Assembly: GCA_030683155.1 (NCBI GenBank)
Contig: JAUXMV010000082.1
Span: 1-64,000, forward strand
Source of the DNA: Bacteroidales bacterium
GTDB taxonomy: Bacteria; Bacteroidota; Bacteroidia; Bacteroidales; F082
Reading direction: 5' to 3'
Length of the DNA stretch: 64,000 nucleotides
Part shown: piece by piece, positions 7,295 to 17,900 of the stretch
Layout: each line of letters begins with the position of its first letter
How positions within the stretch are numbered: position 1 is the first letter of the stretch
Notes under the pieces: generated by a model
Told to the model about the DNA's origin: nothing
The model's input: only the letters and a program-made list of their open reading frames with translations
Databases searched by the model: none
Program-made: the position numbers and the translations under genes

Positions 7295-9367
7295 ATGCAA
7301 GGAAAACAACTTAGAAAATTAGAAGCTGAACTTTGGAGAGCAGCCGATCAGTTAAGAGCAAATAGTAAACTGACAGCATCAGAATATTCGATGCCAGTTC
7401 TCGGATTGATATTTTTGAGACACGCTTACAACCGCTTTCAGAAGGTAAAAACTGAAGTGGAGATAACTTTGCCTTCACATCCGCAACGAGGTAAACGATC
7501 TTTAACCAAAAAGGATTTTGAGGAACAAAATTCAATGTTCTTACCTGAGAAATCACAGTTTGACTATTTGGTTTCGTTGCCCGAGAGTGCCGATATAGGC
7601 GAAGCGATTGACAATGCAATGAAGCTGATTGAGGATGAATACGACAACCTCAAAGGCGTGCTACCCAAGAACTTTTCCATTTTTAGCAAGGACCTGCTAC
7701 GGGAATTGCTCCGCATTTTCAATAAAGAAGTGCTGCAAAAAGCAGAAGGTGATTTGTTTGGTAAAATTTATGAATTTTTCCTAAATAAGTTTGCTATGAC
7801 TGGTGCACAAGAAGGTGGAGAATTTTTTACGCCCATGAGTTTGGTCCAGACTATTGTCAATATCATTGAACCAGAAAGTGGAATTATTTTTGATCCGGCC
7901 ACTGGTAGTGCAGGAATGTTTGTGCAAACAGGCTACTTTCTTGAAAATAAAGGCAGTAATGTTGCAGAAAAGGTGACATTTTACGGACAGGAAAAAGCAG
8001 AGCTCAACACAAAACTCGCTAAAATGAATATGGCTGTCCATGGATTGGAAGCATTTATTGTTGAAGGCAATACTTTTTACGAAGACAAGCATAATCTTGT
8101 TGGGAAATGCGACAGGGTTATGGCCAATCCTCCTTTTAATGTTGATGGTGTTGACAAAGCCAAAGATGCCGTAAAGAAAGACCCTCGTTTGATGATAGAC
8201 GGCAAAGTAAACTTGCCGAAAAACGACAACGCCAATTATTTGTGGATTCAGTATTTTTATAACTATCTGAAACCAACAGGTAGAGCGGGTTTTGTAATGG
8301 CTTCATCTGCCAGCGATGCTGGGCATAGCGAAAAGGACATTCGGGAAAAATTGTTGAAAACTGGAGCAGTTGATGTGATGATGGCTATTGGCAACAACTT
8401 TTTCTATACCCGTTCATTGCCTTGTACACTGTGGTTTTTTGACAGAGCAAAGGAGCAAGATACTGAAAGGAAAGACAAAGTGTTGATGCTCGATGCACGA
8501 AAAATTTACCACAAAGTAACCAGCAAGGTAAACGACTTTAGCCCTGAGCAATTGCAAAACCTCATTTGCATTGTAAACCTGTACAGAGGCAATACCCAAA
8601 AGTTTGAAAGTACTGTAAAAATCTATTTGCAAACTTCTGTCCACTTAGCCAAAGATACAGCTGAAGCAACAAGCGAACTGCAAAAGCAATTGCAAAAGGT
8701 ATTGAAAACTGTTAGCGATTTTGCAACCAAATACGCCAAAGAAAACGAAGAAGCAAAAGCCTTTGTTGATGCTCTGAACATAGAAGAAACTGCAAGTATT
8801 TTCGAACAACAAAACAAATTAATTTCCGAAGCAAAAAAGGCAATAGCAGACATTGATACTTTAGAAAGCATTGCCCACTTATGCAAAGCACTCCGCAAAC
8901 CACAAGACAAGCTCATTAAGCAATTGCTTGATGCCATTAGCACAGCCGCCAAAGAATACCAACTGAATAAAAACAAAGACTGGAAAGAGCTGAACCTGAA
9001 AGAGCAACTCGACCAACTGAAAGCCCTGCAACAGCAACTCAGCGGCAATCCCGATGAAGAAGAACCAGGACTGCTGCACGAAACCGAATACTTTTACAAA
9101 CAAGCCCATTGGCTAACCAGCCGTTTCCCTAATGGCATTTATACTGATGTGGAAGGACTTTGCAAAGTAGTAAGCCAAGCCGAAATTGAAGCCAAAGACT
9201 GGAGCCTAAGCCCGGGCAGGTATGTAGGCGTGGATACCAGCACTGATGATGACTTTGACTACGAAGAACGCCTGAACGAAATACACATTGAGTTGGAAGG
9301 ATTGAACGAAGAAGCTTTTGCTTTGGCGAAAACCATTTCTGAGAACTTTAAAACAGTTTTGATATGA
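7295..9367 (+). CDS. hsdM: Type I restriction-modification methyltransferase subunit HsdM
   Basis: The 690-residue adenine-N6 methyltransferase subunit, which with HsdS methylates the recognition site using S-adenosylmethionine. It has the HsdM N-terminal helical domain (1-150), FFTPMSLVQTIV (177-188), AdoMet motif I DPATGSAGMF (200-209) and catalytic motif NPPF (278-281). The C-terminal SLSPGRYVGV lies at 637-646. Family members are usually about 500 residues long. The excess is a long, charged, helix-rich stretch between about 445 and 600 that looks like a coiled coil. It overlaps hsdS by four bases (ATGA), so translation is coupled. It is the first gene of the six-gene operon. Confidence 0.97.
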   Translation: MQGKQLRKLEAELWRAADQLRANSKLTASEYSMPVLGLIFLRHAYNRFQKVKTEVEITLPSHPQRGKRSLTKKDFEEQNSMFLPEKSQFDYLVSLPESADIGEAIDNAMKLIEDEYDNLKGVLPKNFSIFSKDLLRELLRIFNKEVLQKAEGDLFGKIYEFFLNKFAMTGAQEGGEFFTPMSLVQTIVNIIEPESGIIFDPATGSAGMFVQTGYFLENKGSNVAEKVTFYGQEKAELNTKLAKMNMAVHGLEAFIVEGNTFYEDKHNLVGKCDRVMANPPFNVDGVDKAKDAVKKDPRLMIDGKVNLPKNDNANYLWIQYFYNYLKPTGRAGFVMASSASDAGHSEKDIREKLLKTGAVDVMMAIGNNFFYTRSLPCTLWFFDRAKEQDTERKDKVLMLDARKIYHKVTSKVNDFSPEQLQNLICIVNLYRGNTQKFESTVKIYLQTSVHLAKDTAEATSELQKQLQKVLKTVSDFATKYAKENEEAKAFVDALNIEETASIFEQQNKLISEAKKAIADIDTLESIAHLCKALRKPQDKLIKQLLDAISTAAKEYQLNKNKDWKELNLKEQLDQLKALQQQLSGNPDEEEPGLLHETEYFYKQAHWLTSRFPNGIYTDVEGLCKVVSQAEIEAKDWSLSPGRYVGVDTSTDDDFDYEERLNEIHIELEGLNEEAFALAKTISENFKTVLI

Positions 9368-10515
9368 AGTGGGAGCTAAAATCATTTGGTGAAATTGGTT
9401 TTATCGGAAGAGGTAAATCACGACATAGACCAAGAAATGCAGAGCATTTGTATGGCGGAATATATCCATTTGTTCAAACAGGTGATATCAAAACGGCTGG
9501 TTTTCGAATATACGACTATACCCAAACATATAACGAAGCAGGTTTAGCTCAAAGCAAACTTTGGAAAGAAGGAACACTTTGTATTACGATAGCTGCAAAT
9601 ATTGCAGATACTGCAATTTTAGGAATTGATGCTTGCTTTCCTGATAGCGTAATTGGTTTTGTACCTTATGAGGATAAAAGTGATGTTCGATTTGTAAAAT
9701 ACTTCTTTGATATTTTTCAGGCTCGAATGAAAAGCATTTCAACTGGTGCTGCACAAGACAATTTGAGTTTAGAAAAACTTTTGACTTTTAAAATTCCAAC
9801 ACCACCTCTCCCCACCCAACACAAAATCGCTAGCATCTTGTCTGCTTATGATGAATTGATAGAGAATAATTTGAAGCGGATAAAGTTGTTGGAGGAGAAG
9901 GCGTTTTTGAGGTATAAGCAGAATGTGAGGGAGGAGAAACTTGAAAAACATATCCTTTCTGAATTTGGAGATATTATCACAGGCAAAACTCCGTCAACAG
10001 TTATAGCAGACAACTTTGGAGATGATGTTCCATTTATCAAAACACCTGATATGCACAATCAGATTTTTGTTGAACATACTGACCAAATGTTGAGTGAGTT
10101 AGGTGCAAAATCACAAGAAAAAAAATTTCTACCACCTTTAAGCCTTTGTGTTAGTTGTATAGGTACGGCAGGAGTTGTTGGAATTACTTCAAAACCAAGT
10201 CAAACCAATCAGCAAATCAATTCAATTGTTTTCTATGAGCCGAAAAACGTCTATTTCTTTTATGCCTTAATGTCGCAAATGAAAGAACAACTTGATGCTC
10301 TAGGAAGCAATGGCTCAACTTTTACCAATGTAAACAAGAATAAATTTGAAAATATGGAAGTGTTTGTTCCAAATCAAAAAGTGTTATTAGAATTCGCACA
10401 AGAATTTGAAGCACCTTTCAATTTGATTTTAACTCTTCAAAAACAAAACACCAAACTCCGAGAGGCACGAGATATTTTGTTGCCAAAATTAATGAATGGG
10501 GAAATAAAAGTGTAA
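9364..10515 (+). CDS. hsdS: Type I restriction-modification specificity subunit HsdS
   Basis: The 383-residue DNA-recognition subunit. It has two target-recognition half-domains. The first (1-145) ends with IPTPPLPTQHKIASILSAYDELIENNLKRIKLLEE, in which the helical spacer begins near residue 150. The second (about 190-340) begins LSEFGDIITGKTPSTV and closes with a helix ending LREARDILLPKLMNGEIKV. The two half-sites of the bipartite recognition sequence are read by these domains; the sequence itself cannot be inferred here. The start overlaps the hsdM stop. The next gene begins 66 bases downstream on the same strand. Confidence 0.96.
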   Translation: MKWELKSFGEIGFIGRGKSRHRPRNAEHLYGGIYPFVQTGDIKTAGFRIYDYTQTYNEAGLAQSKLWKEGTLCITIAANIADTAILGIDACFPDSVIGFVPYEDKSDVRFVKYFFDIFQARMKSISTGAAQDNLSLEKLLTFKIPTPPLPTQHKIASILSAYDELIENNLKRIKLLEEKAFLRYKQNVREEKLEKHILSEFGDIITGKTPSTVIADNFGDDVPFIKTPDMHNQIFVEHTDQMLSELGAKSQEKKFLPPLSLCVSCIGTAGVVGITSKPSQTNQQINSIVFYEPKNVYFFYALMSQMKEQLDALGSNGSTFTNVNKNKFENMEVFVPNQKVLLEFAQEFEAPFNLILTLQKQNTKLREARDILLPKLMNGEIKV

Positions 10516-10581
10516 AAAATATTTTTTCTGAAAATCTGTCTTTTTCATTTTTTCAGACTATTTATTAGAAACGATAAAATT

Positions 10582-10794
10582 ATGATACCAGAAATTGAAA
10601 ACAGAATTAACGAACTAAAAGAATACGTTGACAAACAACGTGAGTTGATTATTGGAATTAATAACGCCATTGAAAACAAGGGTTTTGTTCCTTCTGAATC
10701 ACAACAAGTAACTATTGACTACATCTGCCAACAAGGCAAATTTGGGTTAAAAGAAATTCAACGATTGGAAGGACTTAAAAGGAAATATGAATAA
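10582..10794 (+). CDS. Small coiled-coil protein abutting the DUF262 gene
   Basis: A 70-residue, charged, helix-rich protein (EIENRINELKEYVDKQREL at the start, GLKEIQRLEGLKRKYE at the end) with a probable coiled coil over residues 3-28. It is not recognised. Its stop codon is followed at once by the ATG of the DUF262/DUF1524 gene, with no spacer, so the two are almost certainly co-translated. It could be an adaptor, inhibitor or assembly factor for the DUF262 proteins; that is inference from position only. Confidence 0.7.
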   Translation: MIPEIENRINELKEYVDKQRELIIGINNAIENKGFVPSESQQVTIDYICQQGKFGLKEIQRLEGLKRKYE

Positions 10795-12654
10795 ATGAGT
10801 AAAACAACGCCATTAATAGATTTTTTTGACCAAACCTTTCACATACCCCATTATCAAAGGGGTTATAGATGGGAAGAACAGGAAGTGAATGAACTGCTGG
10901 ACGATTTATGGGCGTTTTGCAAAGACCGTGAAAGCGGAGATTTTTATTGTCTGCAACCCATCGTATTAAAAAAGAGTGACAATAAGGGTTACGATGTGCT
11001 GGATGGTCAACAGCGCTTAACCACCTTGTATTTGTTATTGGTATATCTTGAAGATAAACGGAAAGAGGACAATTACAACCAACCGCTTTTTACACTCAAC
11101 TACGAAACCAGGGATAAATGCGAACAATTTTTGGCTGATAAAAAGTTTGCAAATTCTGTTGATGATAGCAACATTGATTTTTTTCACATCTGCTCAGCCT
11201 ATAAGGCATTAGACAAATGGTTTAAAGACGAAAAACATCGGGGAGCAAAAGCCAAATTGGTTCCTATATTAATGGATGACAACAGTAAAGGAAACCGCAA
11301 TGTTCGTTTTATCCGCTATGAAGTGCCCAAAGAAACAAACGCCATCGATGTGTTTATCCGTCTCAATGTGGGCAAAATTCCTTTAACAGATGCCGAACTC
11401 ATCAAGGCTTTATTGTTGCAAAGCGATAAATACAATGCAGATGAAATCAAGTTCATCAAAATGCGTTTGTTTGAAATTGCTTCAGAGTGGGATACGATAG
11501 AATACGCCTTACAAAACGAAGAGTTTTGGTTTTTCCTCAGCAACAACAGCAACAACAAGCCTACGCATATTGAATTTATCTTTGACCTGATTGCAGACAA
11601 AATTCAAAAAGAAAAAAAATATTTTACGACTAAGCCCTTAAAACACGCTACATTTTTAATCCTTTCGGAGTATTTGCAAGACCTTTTGGATAATGAAAAA
11701 AATGGGATAGAAATCTCAAGAATTAAAGCTGTTGAAGATATCTGGCAACAAGTAAATGCTTATTTCGAATATTTCAGAGAATGGTATCAAAACAGAACCT
11801 TATATCACTACATCGGATTTTTAATTGCTAACAAAGGCAATCAGATAATTGATAGCATTATTGCCCAATCCAATAAAATGGGTAAAAAGCAATTGATTCT
11901 ACACATTGAAAGTGAAATCGGTAAAATCATTATAATAAACAAGAAACGAAAAGACTCCGATGGCAACGAGTATAAGGTGGAATTGGAAAACCTGAATTAT
12001 GAAAACGAAGACCAGCAAAGCAATGACCGTAAAGAAATACATTCCATTTTGCTATTGCATAACGTTTATGCTTCACTAAAAAGTGACAAAGAAAAAGCCC
12101 GTTTCCCTTTCAACTTGTATAAACAAACCAAACGCAATGAAAAATGGAGTTTGGAACATATCCACGCTCAGAATTCAGAAAACATTATCAAAAAAGAAAA
12201 CCAACAAACCTGGTTGAAAGACCATATCCGTTCACTGCAAAGATTGGATAATCCTGATTTTGAGAACCTAATTGAACGAATGAATGAATTACACGATGCT
12301 GATGAAATAGAAAAGGAAGCTTTTGAATCAATTGTTACCGATGTTTACACAGCTATCAATGAACACTCTGATTCTAATGAGCAAAACAAGCATGCAATTA
12401 GTAATCTTTGTTTAGTAGATGCTTCTACAAATAGCAAATTGAATAATTCGGTATTTGATGTAAAACGTGAACTCATAAAGAACAGAGAGCTGGTAGGACA
12501 TTACATTCCCGTTTGCACCCGAAATGTTTTCTTAAAAGCTTACACCGAATATCCGGCAAACAATGCCTACTGGACTGCCGAAGACCGAAAAGGCTATTTG
12601 CAAAACATTAAAAAGGTTTACGACTATTTCATCAATGCTATAATTCAAGATTAA
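10795..12654 (+). CDS. GmrSD-like protein, DUF262 plus DUF1524 nuclease
   Basis: A 619-residue protein of the GmrSD class. The N-terminal DUF262 domain shows IPHYQRGYRWEEQEV (17-31) and the nucleotide-dependent signature DGQQRLTTL (70-78). A helical middle follows. The C-terminal DUF1524 domain has WSLEHIHAQNSENI around residues 454-467, the His-Ile-His metal motif of this HNH-type nuclease, and a later NKHAISNLCLVDASTNSKLNN segment. GmrSD proteins are Type IV restriction enzymes that cut modified phage DNA, using NTP hydrolysis in the DUF262 part. Here the gene sits inside a Type I operon, between hsdS and hsdR. It is a paralogue of the decayed gene at 5153. Confidence 0.92.
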   Translation: MSKTTPLIDFFDQTFHIPHYQRGYRWEEQEVNELLDDLWAFCKDRESGDFYCLQPIVLKKSDNKGYDVLDGQQRLTTLYLLLVYLEDKRKEDNYNQPLFTLNYETRDKCEQFLADKKFANSVDDSNIDFFHICSAYKALDKWFKDEKHRGAKAKLVPILMDDNSKGNRNVRFIRYEVPKETNAIDVFIRLNVGKIPLTDAELIKALLLQSDKYNADEIKFIKMRLFEIASEWDTIEYALQNEEFWFFLSNNSNNKPTHIEFIFDLIADKIQKEKKYFTTKPLKHATFLILSEYLQDLLDNEKNGIEISRIKAVEDIWQQVNAYFEYFREWYQNRTLYHYIGFLIANKGNQIIDSIIAQSNKMGKKQLILHIESEIGKIIIINKKRKDSDGNEYKVELENLNYENEDQQSNDRKEIHSILLLHNVYASLKSDKEKARFPFNLYKQTKRNEKWSLEHIHAQNSENIIKKENQQTWLKDHIRSLQRLDNPDFENLIERMNELHDADEIEKEAFESIVTDVYTAINEHSDSNEQNKHAISNLCLVDASTNSKLNNSVFDVKRELIKNRELVGHYIPVCTRNVFLKAYTEYPANNAYWTAEDRKGYLQNIKKVYDYFINAIIQD

Positions 12655-12657
12655 GCA

Positions 12658-14934
12658 ATGCAGTTTACACTTAAACATCTATTAGAATCTTATAAAGTGA
12701 TGGTTCCTCAAATACAGCGGGATTATGCACAAGGGCGCGAAAGCGAGTTTGAATTACGAAAAGGCTTTGTAACCAAGATAAAACAGACCATTCAGGAAAA
12801 TGAACCCAAATTAAATCTTGACTTTATTTATGGTTACACAGAAAAAGCAGGAAAAGACGTAGAAGTATTTATTCCCTTAGACGGCCAGCAACGCTTGACC
12901 ACACTTTGGCTTACCCATTGGTTTTTGGCTCCACGAATTGAAAACAAAATTTCGGAAGAAGCTAAAGCTTACTTATCAAAATTTACTTACGAAACCCGAG
13001 TATCATCAAAACGCTTTTGTTACAACTTAATTCATCAACCTCTAACAATAGTAAATGATATTACATTAAGCCAACAAATAACGGATGCACCTTGGTTTAT
13101 GGCATCATGGAGCAGTGACCCAACCGTTTTGGCGATGCTCAATATGCTTGACACTATACAAAAAGAAATTACAGAAAAGAGCAAGGCTTGGGAAAATATT
13201 ACAGTAAAAGAAAAAATAACCTTTGACTTTATTGATATAAAGTCAGACGAATTCAAACTTACTGATGAGCTTTACATCAAAATGAATTCACGAGGTAAAC
13301 CATTGACAGCATTTGAAAATTTTAAGGCGCAATTTTCAACTTTATTGTCCTCTGACAAAACAGACTATTTAGAATTAAAACTAGATTACGAAGGAACAGA
13401 TATTACGTATCAACAATACTTTGCGTTTAAAATTGACAGTAAATGGATGGATTTATTCTGGGGATATAGAAATAAACTAGAGCTAAAGACTGATGATTGT
13501 ATCTATAATTATATCAACTTTATTGCTGAGTTTCTTTTTTATAAAGAAAATCCAAAAACAACAAGTTCTGAAATCAAGATTGATTTTGATTTCTTAAATG
13601 ATGTTTTTACTATAAAAAAGAACATTGATTTCTTATTCAATTCTTTAGATTGGTTGTCAGGTATAGAAGACCTAACTACCTTTTTTGAATCACTTTTTGA
13701 AGGTTTGTCAGTTTTTGATAATGGGACACGAGATTATTTTTATCGAGCTATAACAAATACTGATTTTGATGTAAAGGATAAAGTAATCTTTTATACAATA
13801 TTAAATTACGCTATTGAATTTTCTGTCGATTCTGTTGATGATGAATTAAAAGACTTAACCCGAATTGTAAGAAATCTTTTATTCACGGTTCGTCAGCCAA
13901 ACCAAATCAGAAGAATAGAATATACTTCTAACTTACGTTTGACAAATGTAGGTGACTATTGCAAATTTACGGATACGATTATTGATAAGAAGAAACAAAG
14001 CAAAAACACTTTATTCTATAAATTATTAGCTAATAGTAATTTTAGTGGTTTTGCAAAGAATTATGTTCAAAAGGAAATGGACAAAGCGAATTTCATTATT
14101 CAAAATCCAAAATTTAAAACTTCTATTCAACAATTAGAGGAACATATTCAAATCCAGGGTAATACTGCTAATTTTAAACTTGATTCTGAAAATTTTGAGA
14201 TTAAAATAAAAGCATTTTTAGAAATTTGGTCTGAAAAAACCCCCACCAATTTAATAATAAGAGCTCTTTTAACAATTGATGATTATACAATACAGACACA
14301 CGACAATTCTGCCTTAGGCTCTATATGGTATTTTGGCAGTAAAAATGCATGGAATAGAATTTTAACTGCTTTGACGGCCGATGTAGAAACTCCTTTTGCT
14401 GATACTTTAGATTCGTTTTTAAATACTTACCTTAAAACAAAAGGCAATTCGTCAACTGAGAAACTTGAGACAATAATTAACAACTATAAGTCAAATAGTT
14501 ATGATTGGTTTTACTATTTTATTAAATATGAGCCTATGTCTAAAAACTCGCAAACGCTAAATGTTTTCACATGGAATGATGATAATGGATTTAATATTAA
14601 TTCACTTGGAAATTCAGGTAATTATCCTCTACACTCTTACCATCTAAATCCATATCTGATAGCAGTTAACAATTTAACCGGTTCAAATAAAAATAAAGAA
14701 ATTTACTTTGGACGCTTTGCAGAATTAAGTTGCATAAGAATTAAAAGTACTTTAGATATTTCTGTTTCTAATGAGGGGTGGGAGATTTCACCTTTAGGAA
14801 AGTATCAAATTGATTCCGAATTAATTCAGAAATATAAGTTAAAACAAGATGGGGATGTATTTATTCTCAAGGAAAACAGCAAAAAGGATAAAATAGAGAT
14901 AGCTATTGATTTTATTAATGACATTTTGAACTAA
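12658..14934 (+). CDS. DUF262 protein without a visible HNH nuclease
   Basis: A 758-residue second DUF262 protein, three bases after the previous gene. It has VPQIQRDYAQGR (16-27) and IPLDGQQRLTTLWLTHWF (72-89), and ELYIKMNSRGKPLTAFENFKAQF around 203-225, all typical of the family. The long C-terminal half carries no EHxxP or HxH motif, so it lacks the DUF1524 nuclease of its neighbour. It may be an NTPase or sensor partner acting with the DUF262/DUF1524 protein, in the manner of a split or paired Type IV system. That partnership is inference. Its stop overlaps the hsdR start (TAATG). Confidence 0.88.
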   Translation: MQFTLKHLLESYKVMVPQIQRDYAQGRESEFELRKGFVTKIKQTIQENEPKLNLDFIYGYTEKAGKDVEVFIPLDGQQRLTTLWLTHWFLAPRIENKISEEAKAYLSKFTYETRVSSKRFCYNLIHQPLTIVNDITLSQQITDAPWFMASWSSDPTVLAMLNMLDTIQKEITEKSKAWENITVKEKITFDFIDIKSDEFKLTDELYIKMNSRGKPLTAFENFKAQFSTLLSSDKTDYLELKLDYEGTDITYQQYFAFKIDSKWMDLFWGYRNKLELKTDDCIYNYINFIAEFLFYKENPKTTSSEIKIDFDFLNDVFTIKKNIDFLFNSLDWLSGIEDLTTFFESLFEGLSVFDNGTRDYFYRAITNTDFDVKDKVIFYTILNYAIEFSVDSVDDELKDLTRIVRNLLFTVRQPNQIRRIEYTSNLRLTNVGDYCKFTDTIIDKKKQSKNTLFYKLLANSNFSGFAKNYVQKEMDKANFIIQNPKFKTSIQQLEEHIQIQGNTANFKLDSENFEIKIKAFLEIWSEKTPTNLIIRALLTIDDYTIQTHDNSALGSIWYFGSKNAWNRILTALTADVETPFADTLDSFLNTYLKTKGNSSTEKLETIINNYKSNSYDWFYYFIKYEPMSKNSQTLNVFTWNDDNGFNINSLGNSGNYPLHSYHLNPYLIAVNNLTGSNKNKEIYFGRFAELSCIRIKSTLDISVSNEGWEISPLGKYQIDSELIQKYKLKQDGDVFILKENSKKDKIEIAIDFINDILN

Positions 14935-17900
14935 TGACCTGGGAATACTCAGAAGATAATTTAATAGAACAAACAGCGATTGATTTATTTTTCAATCAGT
15001 TGGGTTGGGATACGCTATTGGCATACAACAAAGAAGGCTTTGGCGAAGGCAGTACTTTGGGCAGGCTAAACAAAAAAGAAGTAGTGCTCAAAAAGACATT
15101 TCTGGAAAAAATAAAACAGTTCAACCCCAACTTACCAGAACAAGCCTACAACCAAGCGTATGAAAAACTGATAGAAGAAAGTATCACCAAATCATTGGCT
15201 GAAATAAATTTTGAGAAACACCTATTGCTTCGCAATGGTATTCCAGTCCAAATCCCATCTCCAGCTGGTGAGGTGTCGGGCGTGAGGACAGTTACCCTTC
15301 GCGTTTTTGATTATGACAATGCAGACAACAACAACTTTTTGGCCGTTCGTCAATTATGGCTGCAAGGCAAAAGCAACCGGGAACGCAGACCCGATATTAT
15401 AGGTTTTATAAATGGTATTCCTCTTCTGTTCATAGAATTGAAAGCAGCCCACCGTAAATTAGAAAACGCCTACAACGATAATTTCACCGATTACAAAGAC
15501 GTAATACCAAAACTCTTTTATTACAACGCTTTTGTATTATTGAGCAACGGTATTGAAAGCCGCATTGGAAGCGTTACAGGAAAATATCAGCACTTTCACG
15601 AGTGGAAACGGATAGCCGAAGAAGACGAAGGTATTGTTGCCTTGGATAGAATTATTGTAGGCGTTTGTGAGAAGAAACGCTTTTTAGATTTGTTTGAAAA
15701 CTTCATTCTTTTTGATAACTCCTTGGGCAAAGTGGTAAAACTCATTGCCCGAAACCATCAGTTTATTGGTGTAAACAAAGCCATTGAAAACATTCAGCAC
15801 AAAGAACAACTCTATAAACTGGGTAAAATCAGTTTAGAGGAAAAACAAAAACTCGGAGTGTTTTGGCATACACAGGGAAGTGGAAAATCTTACTCAATGG
15901 TTTTCTTCTGCCAAAAAATCCATCACAAATTTACAGGCAGTTATACTTTTCTGATTGTTACCGACCGAAACGAATTAGACACTCAGATTTACGGCACATT
16001 TAGCGGAATTGGTGCAGTTCCTCAAATAAAATCGGGTTCAAAAGATTCACTGAAAGCCAATAGTGGAAAGCATTTGAAAGAATTATTAAGTTCAGAACAC
16101 CGCTATTTGTTTACACTCATTCACAAATTCAATTTCGAGGAAGAAATCACTAAACGGGATAATATCATTGTTATTTCAGATGAAGCACACCGAACACAAG
16201 GTGGAAATTTAGCAATGAATTTGCGCAATGCTTTGCCAAACGCTTCATTTATCGGTTTTACCGGAACACCACTTTTCAAGGATGATGAAATTACCAAGCG
16301 TATTTTTGGTGATTATGTTTCACGTTACGATTTCAAACGAAGTGTGGACGATGGAGCAACCGTTCCACTTTATTACGAAAACAGAGGCGAGTACTTAGGA
16401 TTGAAAAATCCTGTCATCAATGACCAAATACGAGCCGTAATAGATGCCGAAAGCGAAGATTTGGACAGCGACCAACGCAGCAGAGTTGAACAACTTTTTG
16501 CAAGAGAATATCCGATACTTACCTCTAAGAAAAGGTTAAATGCCATTGCCAAAGATGCAGTGTGGCATTTCTGCAACAGAGGTTACAAAGGCAAGGGAAT
16601 GTTTATCGCATTGGATAAACTCACTGCCGTTAGAATGTATGATTTAATCAGCTATCATTGGAAACAGACAGTTGAGCAATTAGAAAAGGAAGTTGCCAAA
16701 GGAAAATATGGCGACCAGGAATTGTTGGAGAAAAGCCGTGAATTGCAATGGATAAAGGAAACGGAAATTTGTGTGGTAATAAGTTCAGAGCAAAACGAAA
16801 TAAAGAAATTTAAGGAGTGGGATTTGGACATAGAGCCACATCGAGCAAAGATGAACAAAGAAGATCTTGAAGAAAGATTCAAAAAAGATGACGATCCTTT
16901 CCGTTTTGTGATAGTTTGTGCCATGTGGATTACGGGTTTCGACGTACCTTCACTTTCAACTTTATATATAGACAAACCTTTGAAATCGCATACTTTGATG
17001 CAAGCCATTGCAAGAGCCAACAGAATAAGCGAAGGCAAAAACAACGGTTTGATTGTTGACTACATTGAAACGTACACAGCCCTGTTGGATGCTTTGGCAA
17101 TTTATGGTTCAGGTGGTGAAGAAGGCGGAGGCGAAAAACCGGAACCACCCGTAAAGCCAAAAGAGGAACTCATCAAACAATTAGAAGAAGCTTTGGAAGC
17201 GAGTGAAACTTTTTTGCAAGATGAAGTAAATTTTGATTTACAGGAGCTCATCAATGCAGATGGTTTACACAAACTGGCTGCAATGGAAAAAGCAGTGAAT
17301 GCAGTTTACACCAATGACGAAACCAAACGGAAATTTCAGGTTTTGGCACGGGAGGTTTTTAAAAAATATAAAGCCCTTCAACCTGATAAAGTACTGAATC
17401 AATATGCTCCAAGAAAAAATGCAATTGATGTCATTTATACTGCAATTGAGGACAATGTAGAAAGTGCAGATGTTGCGGATATAATGAAAAAAATCCAGGC
17501 CGTTGTTGATGAATCAATAGAAAATATGGTTGCCGAACCAAGCCACAACGAGGAGAAAATCATTGACCTTAGTGGTTTGAATTTTGAACTGCTTGAAAAG
17601 TATTTTTTAAAAACACAAAATAAAAATACCGTTGTTCAATCGCTTAAGGACAAGATTGAAAAGCAATTGAAACATATGGTGGAACGAAATCCGCTTACTG
17701 TTGATTACTACAAACGCTATCAGGAAATCATTGAAGAATACAACAGAGGAAAAGACGAAGTTATCATCAAAGAGACTTTCAGAAAACTGATTGAACTTGT
17801 AAACTCTTATTCTGAAGAAGAAGTTGACACAAAACGTGAAGGTTTGACAGACGAACAGAAAGCCATCTTTGACATTTTGCGATACGGTAAAAAATTAGAA

